Positions 26,079 to 33,712 of a stretch of DNA of 49,748 bases are shown in pieces. Position 1 is the stretch's first letter; each line of letters opens with the position of its first letter. Origin of the DNA: Flavobacterium sp. (lineage in GTDB: Bacteria > Bacteroidota > Bacteroidia > Flavobacteriales > Flavobacteriaceae); assembly GCA_018401995.1 (NCBI GenBank), contig JAGYJR010000015.1, forward strand, positions 1 to 49,748. The letters are read 5' to 3'. The notes under the pieces are model-generated. The model saw only the letters and a list, made by a program, of their open reading frames with translations, was not told the DNA's origin and searched no databases. A program made the position numbers and the translations under genes.

Positions 26079-26211
26079 TGCTAACGTTCCGGCGCTTGGC
26101 GAGGTTGCGAACTTCGGAACTGATTATTTTCTGTTAAAGATAAAATTTCTTGCGAAATGTAAACGTGAATTTACCACAAAATTCGCAATCTTGCCAAACG
26201 CTTGTTAGCAG
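26079..26211 (-). repeat. attC-like imperfect palindrome
   Basis: Ends are CTGCTAAC (26079-26086) and its inverse GTTAGCAG (26204-26211). Inside them a second pair of arms matches almost perfectly: GCGCTTGGCGAGGTTGCGAA (26092-26111) against the inverse of TTCGCAATCTTGCCAAACGC (26182-26201), with three differences and a 4-base size offset between outer and inner arms. The loop is about 70 nt. Two arm pairs, unpaired bases and about 130 bp overall are features of integron attC sites. It lies 8 nt after the stop of the TlpA-like gene. The core is GTTAGCA and not the GTTRRRY consensus. Confidence 0.6.
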
Positions 26212-26219
26212 ATGTTTTT

Positions 26220-27008
26220 TTATTTTTTTAATAGTTCGCTTACTTTATTATCCAATTTTTTTAATACGTTCAATACTAAAACATCATTGATATATTCAAC
26301 CTTTCCATTTTTATCAATCACTATATTGTAGGGATAATGAGGTATTTTAAATTTATCTATAATTAATTTACCATTCGGAATAATATTAAAATCGAGTTTA
26401 TGATTTAATAAAAATTTTTCAATGGTTTCTTTATTATTCCAAGTAACTGCAAAAAATTCAACATCTTGATTTTTATATTTTTCTTTTATATTATTTAATT
26501 CGGGAAATTCAGCTACACAAGGTTTACATTGCGTAAACCAAAAATTTAGCACAATAACTTTCCCTTTTAAATTTTCAAGGTTAAATTTCACACCATTAAT
26601 ATCTTCTAGATTTAGTTCTTCTAATTTAGAACCGTCTAATTCATTTCTGTATTCTTTTTCAGCTTTTATTTTTCTTTTTTGTTCAGTTTCTTTATTTTTA
26701 ATTTCTTCTTTAGTCAATTCTTTATTTAAAATCACAAGTTCATTATTAATTGTGTCTTTTAAAAAAATCTGTGTGTAATTTTGAATTTTTGAATTTTTTA
26801 TTAAAGAATCCATTTCTTTTTTCGTGTATGGTTTACCATTTTCGAATATAGACTTGATTATAATTTTCGGATTTGTTTTTTGAATTTCAATAAACTCATT
26901 TCTGTCTATTTTTTTACATTCTTCAATATTAAATTTCTTTTCTTGACTAAGTACTATGTTACTTAATAAAAGAATTATAGAAAATATAAATATGTTTTTT
27001 GATTTCAT
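26220..27008 (-). CDS. TlpA-like thioredoxin-fold protein
   Basis: A 262-residue exported thiol-disulfide oxidoreductase. The signal peptide ends near SNIVLSQ (residue 22). Residues about 23-130 are a Lys/Glu-rich extension, then a TlpA/ResA-type domain with WFTQCKPC (Cys161, Cys164) and the cis-Pro region KIPHYPYNIVI. It probably acts in the periplasm on disulfides; partners unknown. It is bracketed by GTTAGCAGA direct repeats (27040-27032 and 26086-26078) and followed by the attC-like palindrome, so it looks like a cassette gene. Confidence 0.82.
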   Translation of the reverse strand: MKSKNIFIFSIILLLSNIVLSQEKKFNIEECKKIDRNEFIEIQKTNPKIIIKSIFENGKPYTKKEMDSLIKNSKIQNYTQIFLKDTINNELVILNKELTKEEIKNKETEQKRKIKAEKEYRNELDGSKLEELNLEDINGVKFNLENLKGKVIVLNFWFTQCKPCVAEFPELNNIKEKYKNQDVEFFAVTWNNKETIEKFLLNHKLDFNIIPNGKLIIDKFKIPHYPYNIVIDKNGKVEYINDVLVLNVLKKLDNKVSELLKK

Positions 27009-27032
27009 TTTTCGTGTTTTTAGGTAAAATAT

Positions 27033-27113
27033 CTGCTAACTTGTTTATATGTATGACTGCGTCATACATATCTCTCTATTTTTGGGTAGATATGTATGAT
27101 AAACATCATACAT
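27033..27113. repeat. attI-like region: core word plus two hairpins
   Basis: CTGCTAAC (27033-27040) repeats the end word of the palindrome at 26079. Next come two inverted repeats of one word: ATATGTATGAC/GTCATACATAT (27047-27057 and 27061-27071, 3-nt loop) and ATGTATGAT/ATCATACAT (27092-27100 and 27105-27113, 4-nt loop). Four copies of a 9-11 bp arm beside a tyrosine recombinase gene could be recombinase binding sites. They could also be the recombinase transcript's terminator, although no clear U tract follows. Confidence 0.45.
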
Positions 27114-27141
27114 TATTTCAATTGTAAATATATAAAAATTA

Positions 27142-28191
27142 TTACAATTCATCAAATGGACTTTTAATTTGTTGAATGCTTTTTGTGCTTACATGCGTGT
27201 AAATTTCAGTAGTTTTACTGCTATTATGGCCTAATAATTCTTGAATGTATCTTAAATCGGTTCCACTTTCAAGTAAATGGGTAGCATAACTATGACGTAA
27301 CCAATGTAAGGTTACGGGTTTAGTAATTTTAGCCTTTTGTAAAGCTTGTTTTAAAACACTTTGTAAGCTTTGTTCTGAATATTGTTCTCCTTTGTTTTGT
27401 CCTTCAAATAGCCAAGTTCTTGGTTTGTTTTCTAAATAATAGTCTCGTAGCATTTCTAATATTTTTGGGCTTAATGGAGTAATTCTATCTTTTTTGCCTT
27501 TTGATTGTCTAATAATTACTATATTTCTTTTGGAGTCAATATCATTTGGTTTTAAATTTAATAATTCACTTCTTCTAAGTCCGCAACTGTAAATCATAGA
27601 AAGCATCACTTTGTGTTTTAAATTATTATGTGCAGAGAGAATTGCTTTAACTTCCTCCTTACTCAAAACATTAGGCAATACCTTTTCTCGTTTCGGACGA
27701 TGTATTTTGTCAATATCAATTGCCGTTTCTTTTACTATTTTAAAGTATAATTTAATTGCATTCACAATCTGATTTTGATACGATGAAGATAAATTATGCT
27801 TTAAAATATAATCATTGTTGTATAAAATTACATCTTCGTTAGTAATGTCTTTTACAGCTTTGGTGTTGCAAAACGTTAAAAACGATTTTAAAGCTTCGCT
27901 ATACGTGTTAATCGTATTTGGGCTGTAGCGTTTTGATAAAAGATATCTTTTGAATGTTTCAATGCTTGCAATTCCTTCAGCATTTGGAACTAAAGTATGC
28001 GCTAATGGAAGGTTAAAATGCAATCGGTTCGCTTCGGTGTCAGGCAAATGCCAATATTTATTTGAAGCACTCCATCGAGCATCTTCAAAAGTTTTTATTC
28101 GGGCAATTAAGGCTGCATTTTTTTCAAAGTAAATCGCAATTCTAGGACTTCCTTTGTGTAGTAACGTTTTGGCTTTCCAATTCATATTCAT
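27142..28191 (-). CDS. Tyrosine recombinase, XerC/D-like
   Basis: A 349-residue site-specific recombinase. Residues about 1-68 form an extra N-terminal segment (WKAKTLLHKG to RWSASNKYWHLPD). Residues 72-155 fit a SAM-like core-binding domain. The catalytic domain carries Arg206 (GLRRSEL), Lys231 (SKGKKDR), His296-x-x-Arg299 (HWLRH), His322 (LLGHNSS) and the nucleophile Tyr331 (EIYTHV). I see no IntI-specific insertion before HWLRH. It has its own -7 element, and its 3' end faces the attI-like region and cassette, so it probably moves those cassettes (inference). Confidence 0.9.
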   Translation of the reverse strand: MNMNWKAKTLLHKGSPRIAIYFEKNAALIARIKTFEDARWSASNKYWHLPDTEANRLHFNLPLAHTLVPNAEGIASIETFKRYLLSKRYSPNTINTYSEALKSFLTFCNTKAVKDITNEDVILYNNDYILKHNLSSSYQNQIVNAIKLYFKIVKETAIDIDKIHRPKREKVLPNVLSKEEVKAILSAHNNLKHKVMLSMIYSCGLRRSELLNLKPNDIDSKRNIVIIRQSKGKKDRITPLSPKILEMLRDYYLENKPRTWLFEGQNKGEQYSEQSLQSVLKQALQKAKITKPVTLHWLRHSYATHLLESGTDLRYIQELLGHNSSKTTEIYTHVSTKSIQQIKSPFDEL

Positions 28192-28204
28192 GGCTTATAA
28201 GTTG

Positions 28205-28212
28205 CAAATATA
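28205..28212 (-). promoter_or_regulatory. -7 element of the recombinase gene
   Basis: Minus-strand TATATTTG 14 nt before the recombinase start; the nearest -33 TTG has a short 16-nt spacer. It lies in the A-rich flank of the transketolase terminator. Confidence 0.45.
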
Positions 28213-28244
28213 AAAAAATCCTCAATATCAAGCTATTGAGGATT
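28212..28244 (-). terminator. Terminator of the transketolase operon
   Basis: AATCCTCAATA (28217-28227) pairs perfectly with TATTGAGGATT (28234-28244) around a 6-nt loop, with seven A on the plus strand at 28212-28218 giving the U run on the minus strand. It insulates the recombinase gene from the transketolase genes. Confidence 0.87.
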
Positions 28245-28269
28245 TTGAAATTATAATATGTAAAATGAT

Positions 28270-29223
28270 TTACTTTCTTTTAATCACTTTTTCTACTGCT
28301 TCCACAATCGCTTGATTGTTTAGCTTGTATTTTTCCATTAATTGGTCTGGTGTGCCACTTTCTCCAAAGCTGTCATTAACCGCTACAAATTCTTGTGGTA
28401 CCAAATGGTTTTGAACCAATGTTCTAGAAACGCTTTCTCCTAAACCACCAATGATGTTATGCTCTTCCGCTGTAACCACACAACCTGTTTTCTTCACCGA
28501 TTTTAAAATCGCTTCTTCGTCTAATGGTTTAATCGTGTGAATATTGATTACTTCAGCTGAAATTCCTTTTGCTTCTAAAGCTTCTGCCGCTACCAAAGCT
28601 TCCCATACTAAATGTCCGGTTGCAATAATCGTAACATCAGTTCCTTCATTTAATAGAATCGCTTTTCCAATTACGAAAGGTTCGTCAGCTGGCATAAAGT
28701 TAGGCACTACAGGACGACCAAAACGCAAATACGCTGGACCATGATGATCAGCTAAAGCAATTGTTGCAGCTTTGGTTTGGTTGTAATCGCACGTATTAAT
28801 TACCGTCATTCCAGGCAACATTTTCATTAAACCAATGTCTTCTAAGATTTGGTGTGTTGCTCCGTCTTCTCCTAGCGTTAATCCAGCATGAGAAGCACAA
28901 ATCTTCACATTCTTATCCGAATACGCTACCGATTGACGAATTTGGTCATACACTCTTCCAGTAGAAAAATTAGCGAAAGTTCCTGTGAAAGGAATTTTTC
29001 CACCAATCGTTAATCCTGCTGCAATTCCAATCATATTCGCTTCTGCAATTCCAATTTGGAAGAAACGCTCTGGGTGGTTTTTCTTGAAATCATCAAATTT
29101 TAATGATCCAATTAAATCCGCACAAAGTGCTACTACGTTTTCGTTTTTTTGACCTAATTCAGTCATTCCAGCTCCAAATCCTGAACGGGTATCTTTGCTG
29201 CCTTGGTTGATATATTTTTTCAT
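28270..29223 (-). CDS. Transketolase, C-terminal subunit
   Basis: A 317-residue protein with the pyrimidine-binding and C-terminal domains of transketolase: NVVALCADLIGS, FQIGIAEANMIGIAAGLT (catalytic Glu region), SHAGLTLGEDGATHQ, and the AEEHNIIGGLGE block. It works with the separate N-terminal subunit encoded 58 nt upstream to move two-carbon units in the pentose phosphate pathway. Split transketolases of this kind are normal in Bacteroidota, so this is not a broken gene. Confidence 0.92.
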   Translation of the reverse strand: MKKYINQGSKDTRSGFGAGMTELGQKNENVVALCADLIGSLKFDDFKKNHPERFFQIGIAEANMIGIAAGLTIGGKIPFTGTFANFSTGRVYDQIRQSVAYSDKNVKICASHAGLTLGEDGATHQILEDIGLMKMLPGMTVINTCDYNQTKAATIALADHHGPAYLRFGRPVVPNFMPADEPFVIGKAILLNEGTDVTIIATGHLVWEALVAAEALEAKGISAEVINIHTIKPLDEEAILKSVKKTGCVVTAEEHNIIGGLGESVSRTLVQNHLVPQEFVAVNDSFGESGTPDQLMEKYKLNNQAIVEAVEKVIKRK

Positions 29224-29281
29224 TTGTTTTTAAATTTAATGGTATTCTACTGAATACTTGTAACTGAACACTGATTACTGA

Positions 29282-30127
29282 TTAATAGTCTCCTAAAGTT
29301 TCAACATTTTGTTCTAATGCATTTGCTAATTGCTCATCATTTGGCGCTTTTCCGTGCCAAGCGTGTGTGTGCATCATAAAATCAACACCGTTACCCATTT
29401 CGGTATGCAATAAAATACAAACCGGTTTTCCGTTACCTGATTTTGATTTTGCTTCAGTTAAACCAGCTTTAATAGCGTCAATATTGTTTCCTGCTGCGAT
29501 TTCTAATACAATCCAATCGAATGCTTCAAACTTCGCTTTTACGCTTCCCATAGCTAGAACTTCGTCTGTAGTTCCATCAATTTGTTTTCCGTTTAAGTCG
29601 ATTGTTGCAATTAAATTATCTACTTTTTTTGCAGAAGCATACATAATCGCTTCCCAGTTTTGACCTTCTTGTAATTCACCATCACCTAAAAGAGCAAAAA
29701 CCAAATGGTTATCGTTGTTCAATTTCTTAGCTTGCGCCGCACCAATTGCAACCGATAAACCTTGTCCTAACGAACCCGATGCCATTCTAATTCCAGGTAA
29801 ACCTTCGTGAGTCGTTGGGTGACCTTGTAGTCTAGAATTTAATTTTCTGAATGTTGCTAATTCTGCTACAGAAAAGTAACCGCTTCTGGCTAAAACACTG
29901 TAAAAAACAGGCGAAATATGACCGTTTGATAAGAAAAATAAATCTTCACCAATTCCGTTCATATCAAAACCTTCGTTACGTTTCATAACGTCTTGGTAAA
30001 GGGTAACCAAAAATTCAGCACATCCCAAAGAACCTCCTGGGTGACCTGAATTTACGGCATGAACCATACGAAGAATATCTCTTCGAACTTGTGTTGTAAA
30101 ATCTTGTAGTTGTTGCGTGTTAGACAT
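29282..30127 (-). CDS. Transketolase, N-terminal (thiamine diphosphate) subunit
   Basis: A 281-residue subunit with the ThDP-binding half: MVHAVNSGHPGGSLGCAEF near the N-terminus, the GDGELQEGQNWEAIMYAS motif (GDGx(n)N for Mg-ThDP) at about residues 147-164, and HAWHGKAPN close to the end. The start at 30127 (MSNTQQLQDF) is preferred over an in-frame Met at 30154, which would lie over the -7 promoter region. It precedes the C-terminal subunit gene, separated by a low-complexity spacer. Confidence 0.92.
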   Translation of the reverse strand: MSNTQQLQDFTTQVRRDILRMVHAVNSGHPGGSLGCAEFLVTLYQDVMKRNEGFDMNGIGEDLFFLSNGHISPVFYSVLARSGYFSVAELATFRKLNSRLQGHPTTHEGLPGIRMASGSLGQGLSVAIGAAQAKKLNNDNHLVFALLGDGELQEGQNWEAIMYASAKKVDNLIATIDLNGKQIDGTTDEVLAMGSVKAKFEAFDWIVLEIAAGNNIDAIKAGLTEAKSKSGNGKPVCILLHTEMGNGVDFMMHTHAWHGKAPNDEQLANALEQNVETLGDY

Positions 30128-30155
30128 TATAAAAGATATATGTGTTAATTGCATG

Positions 30156-30186
30156 CAAAAGTAATTCTATTTTTTTGTCGCTACAA
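30156..30186 (-). promoter_or_regulatory. Promoter of the transketolase operon
   Basis: On the minus strand TTG at 30186-30184, a 20-nt spacer and TACTTTTG at 30163-30156, about 29 nt before the chosen start at 30127. Confidence 0.7.
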
Positions 30187-30220
30187 ATCATTTTATTATA
30201 AGTTATTAAGATTGTTGATT

Positions 30221-30300
30221 GTAAAAAGTAAAAAGTAAAAAGTAAAAAGTAAAAAGTAAAAAGTGAAAAGTAAAAAGTAAAAAGTGAAAAGTAAAAAGTG
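30221..30300 (+). repeat. 7-bp microsatellite (GTAAAAA)n
   Basis: About eleven units of GTAAAAA, three of them changed to GTGAAAA, lie between the divergent transketolase and tgt genes. It is upstream of both promoters, about 35 nt from the transketolase -33 and 85 nt from the tgt -7. Length variation could change promoter spacing, but no direct evidence is seen. Confidence 0.85.
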
Positions 30301-30384
30301 AACAAGGAGAAAGTAAACCGATTTTGAATTTTACTGAATTTCATAAATAATTCCAAATTCTAATTTCTAATTTCTAATTTCAAT

Positions 30385-30392
30385 TATCTTTG
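30385..30392 (+). promoter_or_regulatory. -7 element of tgt
   Basis: TATCTTTG 20 nt before the tgt start codon at 30412. The -33 region is a poor match. Confidence 0.5.
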
Positions 30393-30411
30393 CGTTTCGT
30401 AAATGCACAAT

Positions 30412-31542
30412 ATGAAGTTTGATTTAATTACCAAAGACCCAAAAAGTAAAGCCAGAGCAGGAAAAATAACTACCGACCACGGCGTTATTGAAACCCCTAT
30501 TTTCATGCCAGTTGGTACTGTTGCTTCTGTAAAAGGAGTTCATCAAAGAGAATTAAAAGAAGATATCAATCCCGATATTATTTTAGGAAATACGTATCAT
30601 TTATACCTTCGACCACAAACTAAAATTTTAGAAGCCGCTGGAGGTTTACATAAATTCATGAATTGGGATAGAAATATCTTAACCGATTCTGGAGGGTATC
30701 AAGTATATTCACTTTCTTCGAATAGAAAAATTAAAGAAGAAGGTGTGAAATTCAAATCGCATATTGATGGTTCCTATCATTTCTTTTCACCTGAAAATGT
30801 AATGGAAATTCAAAGAACTATTGGTGCTGATATTATCATGGCATTCGACGAATGTACGCCGTATCCATGTGATTATCGTTATGCGAAACGTTCGATGCAC
30901 ATGACGCACCGTTGGCTAGACCGTTGTATTAATCATTTGGAAACTTTGCCATTTAAATACGGATACGAGCAAACTTTTTTTCCAATTGTTCAAGGAAGTA
31001 CCTATAAAGATTTAAGAGCACAATCAGCGGAATATATTGCCAGTGTTGGTGCTCAAGGAAATGCTATTGGAGGTTTATCAGTTGGTGAACCTGCGGAAGA
31101 AATGTATGCAATGACGGAAGTTGTAACTGCTATTTTACCTGAAGATAAGCCAAGGTATTTAATGGGTGTAGGAACTCCAATTAATATATTAGAAAACATT
31201 GCATTAGGAATTGATATGTTTGATTGTGTGATGCCAACGCGTAACGCCAGAAACGGAATGCTGTTTACCGCTCATGGAACTATCAATATGAAAAATAAAA
31301 AGTGGGAAGCTGATTTTTCGCCAATTGACGAAATGGGCCACACTTGGGTTGATACAGAATATTCAAAAGCGTATCTTAGACATTTATTTGCAGCCAATGA
31401 ATTCTTAGGAAAACAAATTGCTACCATTCATAATCTAGGTTTTTACATGTGGTTGGTTCGTGAAGCAAGAAAGCAAATTTTAGCTGGAACATTCAGAGAA
31501 TGGAAAGATAAAATGGTGGTTCAAATGAGTCAGAGACTTTAA
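30412..31542 (+). CDS. tgt: tRNA-guanine transglycosylase
   Basis: Exchanges G34 of tRNAs with GU(N) anticodons for preQ1 on the way to queuosine. Seen: the nucleophile region LTDSGGYQVYSL, MAFDECTPYP (substrate-binding Asp), GGLSVGEP, and MGVGTPINILENIALGIDMFDCVMPTRNARNG, quoted in pieces as MGVGTP and DCVMPTRNARNG, which holds the catalytic Asp. The zinc-site Cys residues common at the C-terminus (CxCxxC) are absent and replaced by FSPIDEMGHTWVDTEYSKAY-type sequence. The start is ATG 30412 (MKFDLITKD); 376 residues. Confidence 0.93.
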   Translation: MKFDLITKDPKSKARAGKITTDHGVIETPIFMPVGTVASVKGVHQRELKEDINPDIILGNTYHLYLRPQTKILEAAGGLHKFMNWDRNILTDSGGYQVYSLSSNRKIKEEGVKFKSHIDGSYHFFSPENVMEIQRTIGADIIMAFDECTPYPCDYRYAKRSMHMTHRWLDRCINHLETLPFKYGYEQTFFPIVQGSTYKDLRAQSAEYIASVGAQGNAIGGLSVGEPAEEMYAMTEVVTAILPEDKPRYLMGVGTPINILENIALGIDMFDCVMPTRNARNGMLFTAHGTINMKNKKWEADFSPIDEMGHTWVDTEYSKAYLRHLFAANEFLGKQIATIHNLGFYMWLVREARKQILAGTFREWKDKMVVQMSQRL

Positions 31543-31689
31543 AGTTGATGGGTGAAAGGTGTTTGGTGATGGGTGTTTTTGCTAAACTTTGTTTAGCTAT
31601 TTGCCTAAGGTTAGGGGATTCCTAGCAAGCTCGGAATGACAGGACTAATAAAACTTGAAACCTGAAACTTGAAACTCGAAAATTTAAAA
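31543..31689. other. Spacer with hairpins between tgt and the LptF/G gene
   Basis: It holds a perfect 7-bp hairpin GCTAAAC-TTT-GTTTAGC (31581-31597), a small inverted pair CCTAA/TTAGG (31604-31615), the fragment GGGATTCCTAGCAAGCTCGG, and a tail of AACTTGAAACCTG words up to the next start. No gene. It resembles intergenic repeat debris seen in many flavobacterial genomes. Confidence 0.55.
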
Positions 31690-32766
31690 ATGAAATTAAT
31701 AGATAAATACATACTAAAACGATATCTTGCCACTTTTTCAGTGATGTTGTTGCTATTTATACCAATTGGAATAGTAATTGACGTTTCTGAAAAGGTAAAT
31801 AAAATGATAGAGAAGAAAGTGCCATTAATGGATATTCTCATTTATTATGGCGATTTTACGGTGTATTTTGCTAATTTGTTATTTCCAATCTTTTTATTTT
31901 TATCGGTAATTTGGTTTACTTCCAAATTGGCTAATAATACAGAAATTATCGCTATTTTAAGTTCTGGTATTTCGTACCAAAGGTTTTTAAAACCGTATTT
32001 GATTGGTGCTACAATTGTTTCCGTTTTTGCATTAGTAATGGGTTTTTTCTTAGTTCCAAAAGCTAGCAAAGGATTTAATGATTTTCGTTACCAAAATCTA
32101 AAAGGAAATGCACAAACTAGAGAAACCTCAGATATTTTTAGGCAAATTGGGAAAGATGAATTTATTTATGTAAGTAATTACAATTACCTTTCAAAAACAG
32201 GATTTAATTTTGTTTATGAAAAATTTAAAGGCAATCAATTGGAGTTTAAAATCGAAGCCAATCGAATTAAATACAACGAGGAAACTAAAAAATATGCACT
32301 TTATACTTTTACGAAAAGAACCGTCGGACAGTTAAATGACCAATTAGAATCTTCTGAAAAAGAAATCATGGATTTTAATTTTGAACCCGACGATTTAACT
32401 CCAGTTGTATACGTGGCAGAAACGATGACAATTGGAGAATTATATAAATTTATTCAAAAAGAGAAAGCCAAAGGGAATGCGAATATTAATACCTATTTAG
32501 TAGTTTTTTATAAAAAATTTAGTTTACCAATTTCGGCATTTATTTTAACCATAATAGCAGTTGCAGTTTCTTCCATGAAGCGACGAGGCGGAATGGGAAT
32601 GAATTTAGCCATTGGAATTGTTATTGCATTTACCTTTATTTTCTTTGATAAAGTTTTTGGAACTATGGCTGAAAAATCAAGTATTTCGCCTTTAATTGCC
32701 GTTTGGTTTCCTAATATAGTATTCGGATTTTTAGCTTTTTATTTACTTCGCAATGCCAAACGATAA
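31690..32766 (+). CDS. LptF/LptG-family permease
   Basis: A 358-residue inner-membrane permease of the YjgP/YjgQ family, part of the LptBFG machine that extracts lipopolysaccharide. Six membrane segments are arranged 3+3 (about residues 15-35, 55-80, 98-120 and 275-355) around a large periplasmic jellyroll domain. The C-terminal motif SSMKRRGGMGMNLAIG is typical. Start ATG 31690 (MKLIDKYILKRYL) matches the family better than 31669. It overlaps the next gene by 14 nt. Confidence 0.87.
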   Translation: MKLIDKYILKRYLATFSVMLLLFIPIGIVIDVSEKVNKMIEKKVPLMDILIYYGDFTVYFANLLFPIFLFLSVIWFTSKLANNTEIIAILSSGISYQRFLKPYLIGATIVSVFALVMGFFLVPKASKGFNDFRYQNLKGNAQTRETSDIFRQIGKDEFIYVSNYNYLSKTGFNFVYEKFKGNQLEFKIEANRIKYNEETKKYALYTFTKRTVGQLNDQLESSEKEIMDFNFEPDDLTPVVYVAETMTIGELYKFIQKEKAKGNANINTYLVVFYKKFSLPISAFILTIIAVAVSSMKRRGGMGMNLAIGIVIAFTFIFFDKVFGTMAEKSSISPLIAVWFPNIVFGFLAFYLLRNAKR

Positions 32767-33652
32767 TATTAAAAGTTATTTACACCTGCATTTGATTGTA
32801 TTCATTTGGGGTTTTACTGCCATTATTGGCGCTTTAATTTCATTGGATGCTTTGCCATTGGTTTGGTGGCGTATGACTTTAGCAGTTGTATTTATTTTAG
32901 TATACATTAAAATCAAGAATATTCCACTGCAAGTTCCAAGAAAAACGCTACTTGCTTTTCTATTTGCAGGATTAATTATTATGTTGCATTGGTTTACATT
33001 TTTCAAGGCAATCAAGGTTTCCAATGTGTCTGTAACTTTAGCTTGTCTGTCAACGGGTGCTTTTTTTACGTCATTAATTGAACCGCTTTTGTTTGGTAAG
33101 AAAGTAGTTTGGTACGAAATTGTATTTGGATTAATTGTAGTTGGCGGATTGTATATCATCTTCAATGTGGATATGCAATATGTTACGGGAATTATTTTGG
33201 CACTTTCATCGGCTTTTTTATCGGCGCTTTTTTCTGTAATCAATGGGAAATTTGCCAAAGAATATAACGCTACAACCATTTCTTTTTATGAATTGAGTGG
33301 TGGCGTACTTTTTTTGAGTGTATTTTTACTTTTTTCAGGTGAATTTACAGCTTCATTTTTCCAAATTTCAATGTCCGATTTGGGTTGGTTATTGCTTTTA
33401 GCTTCAGTTTGTACGGCTTATGCTTTTATTGCTTCTGTTAAGGTAATGAAGTTTTTGAGTCCGTATACAGTAATGCTAACCATCAATCTAGAACCGGTTT
33501 ACGGAATTATTTTAGCCGTATTAATTTTTGCAGATAAAGAAAAAATGTCGCCAAGCTTTTATGTGGGAGCAGCTATCATTTTGGCCACTGTGATTTTGAA
33601 TGGAATAATAAAGAATTATAAAAAAGTAGCAACTAAAAACGAATTAGTGTAA
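32753..33652 (+). CDS. EamA/DMT-family transporter
   Basis: A 299-residue membrane protein with ten hydrophobic segments in two EamA repeats, including FIWGFTAIIGALIS near the start, VWWRMTLA, the central SALFSVINGKFAKEY, and LEPVYGIILAVLIFADK in the last repeat. Family members export metabolites or amino acids; substrate unknown. The start overlaps the LptF/G-type gene by 14 nt, indicating cotranscription, probably because of genome packing and not a shared function. Confidence 0.87.
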   Translation: MPNDNIKSYLHLHLIVFIWGFTAIIGALISLDALPLVWWRMTLAVVFILVYIKIKNIPLQVPRKTLLAFLFAGLIIMLHWFTFFKAIKVSNVSVTLACLSTGAFFTSLIEPLLFGKKVVWYEIVFGLIVVGGLYIIFNVDMQYVTGIILALSSAFLSALFSVINGKFAKEYNATTISFYELSGGVLFLSVFLLFSGEFTASFFQISMSDLGWLLLLASVCTAYAFIASVKVMKFLSPYTVMLTINLEPVYGIILAVLIFADKEKMSPSFYVGAAIILATVILNGIIKNYKKVATKNELV

Positions 33653-33672
33653 AAGATATAAAATGAAAATTT

Positions 33673-33680
33673 TATCTTTG
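33673..33680 (+). promoter_or_regulatory. -7 element of accA
   Basis: TATCTTTG 33 nt before the accA start. No good -33 element at the usual spacing. Confidence 0.5.
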
Positions 33681-33712
33681 TCCTAACAAACTTAACTAAC
33701 GAATACATTTTT

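Noticed and set aside
26014..26208. A plus-strand reading frame of 64 residues across the palindrome
   Set aside because: It runs through the attC-like repeat and has no protein-like features; the repeat explains the sequence.
27142..28191. Calling the recombinase a true integron integrase (IntI)
   Set aside because: The stretch between YYLENKPRTWLFEG and HWLRH is short and lacks the IntI-specific insertion; XerC/D-like is safer.
28270..30127. Transketolase as a gene broken in two
   Set aside because: Both parts are complete domain sets with proper starts, and split transketolase is normal in this phylum.
30221..30300. CRISPR array
   Set aside because: Units are 7 bp with no spacers; it is a microsatellite. 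No cas genes or CRISPR-like repeats were seen elsewhere.
32776..33279. A 167-residue minus-strand frame over the DMT transporter gene
   Set aside because: Antisense shadow of a clear membrane-transporter gene; it shows no start context or family features.
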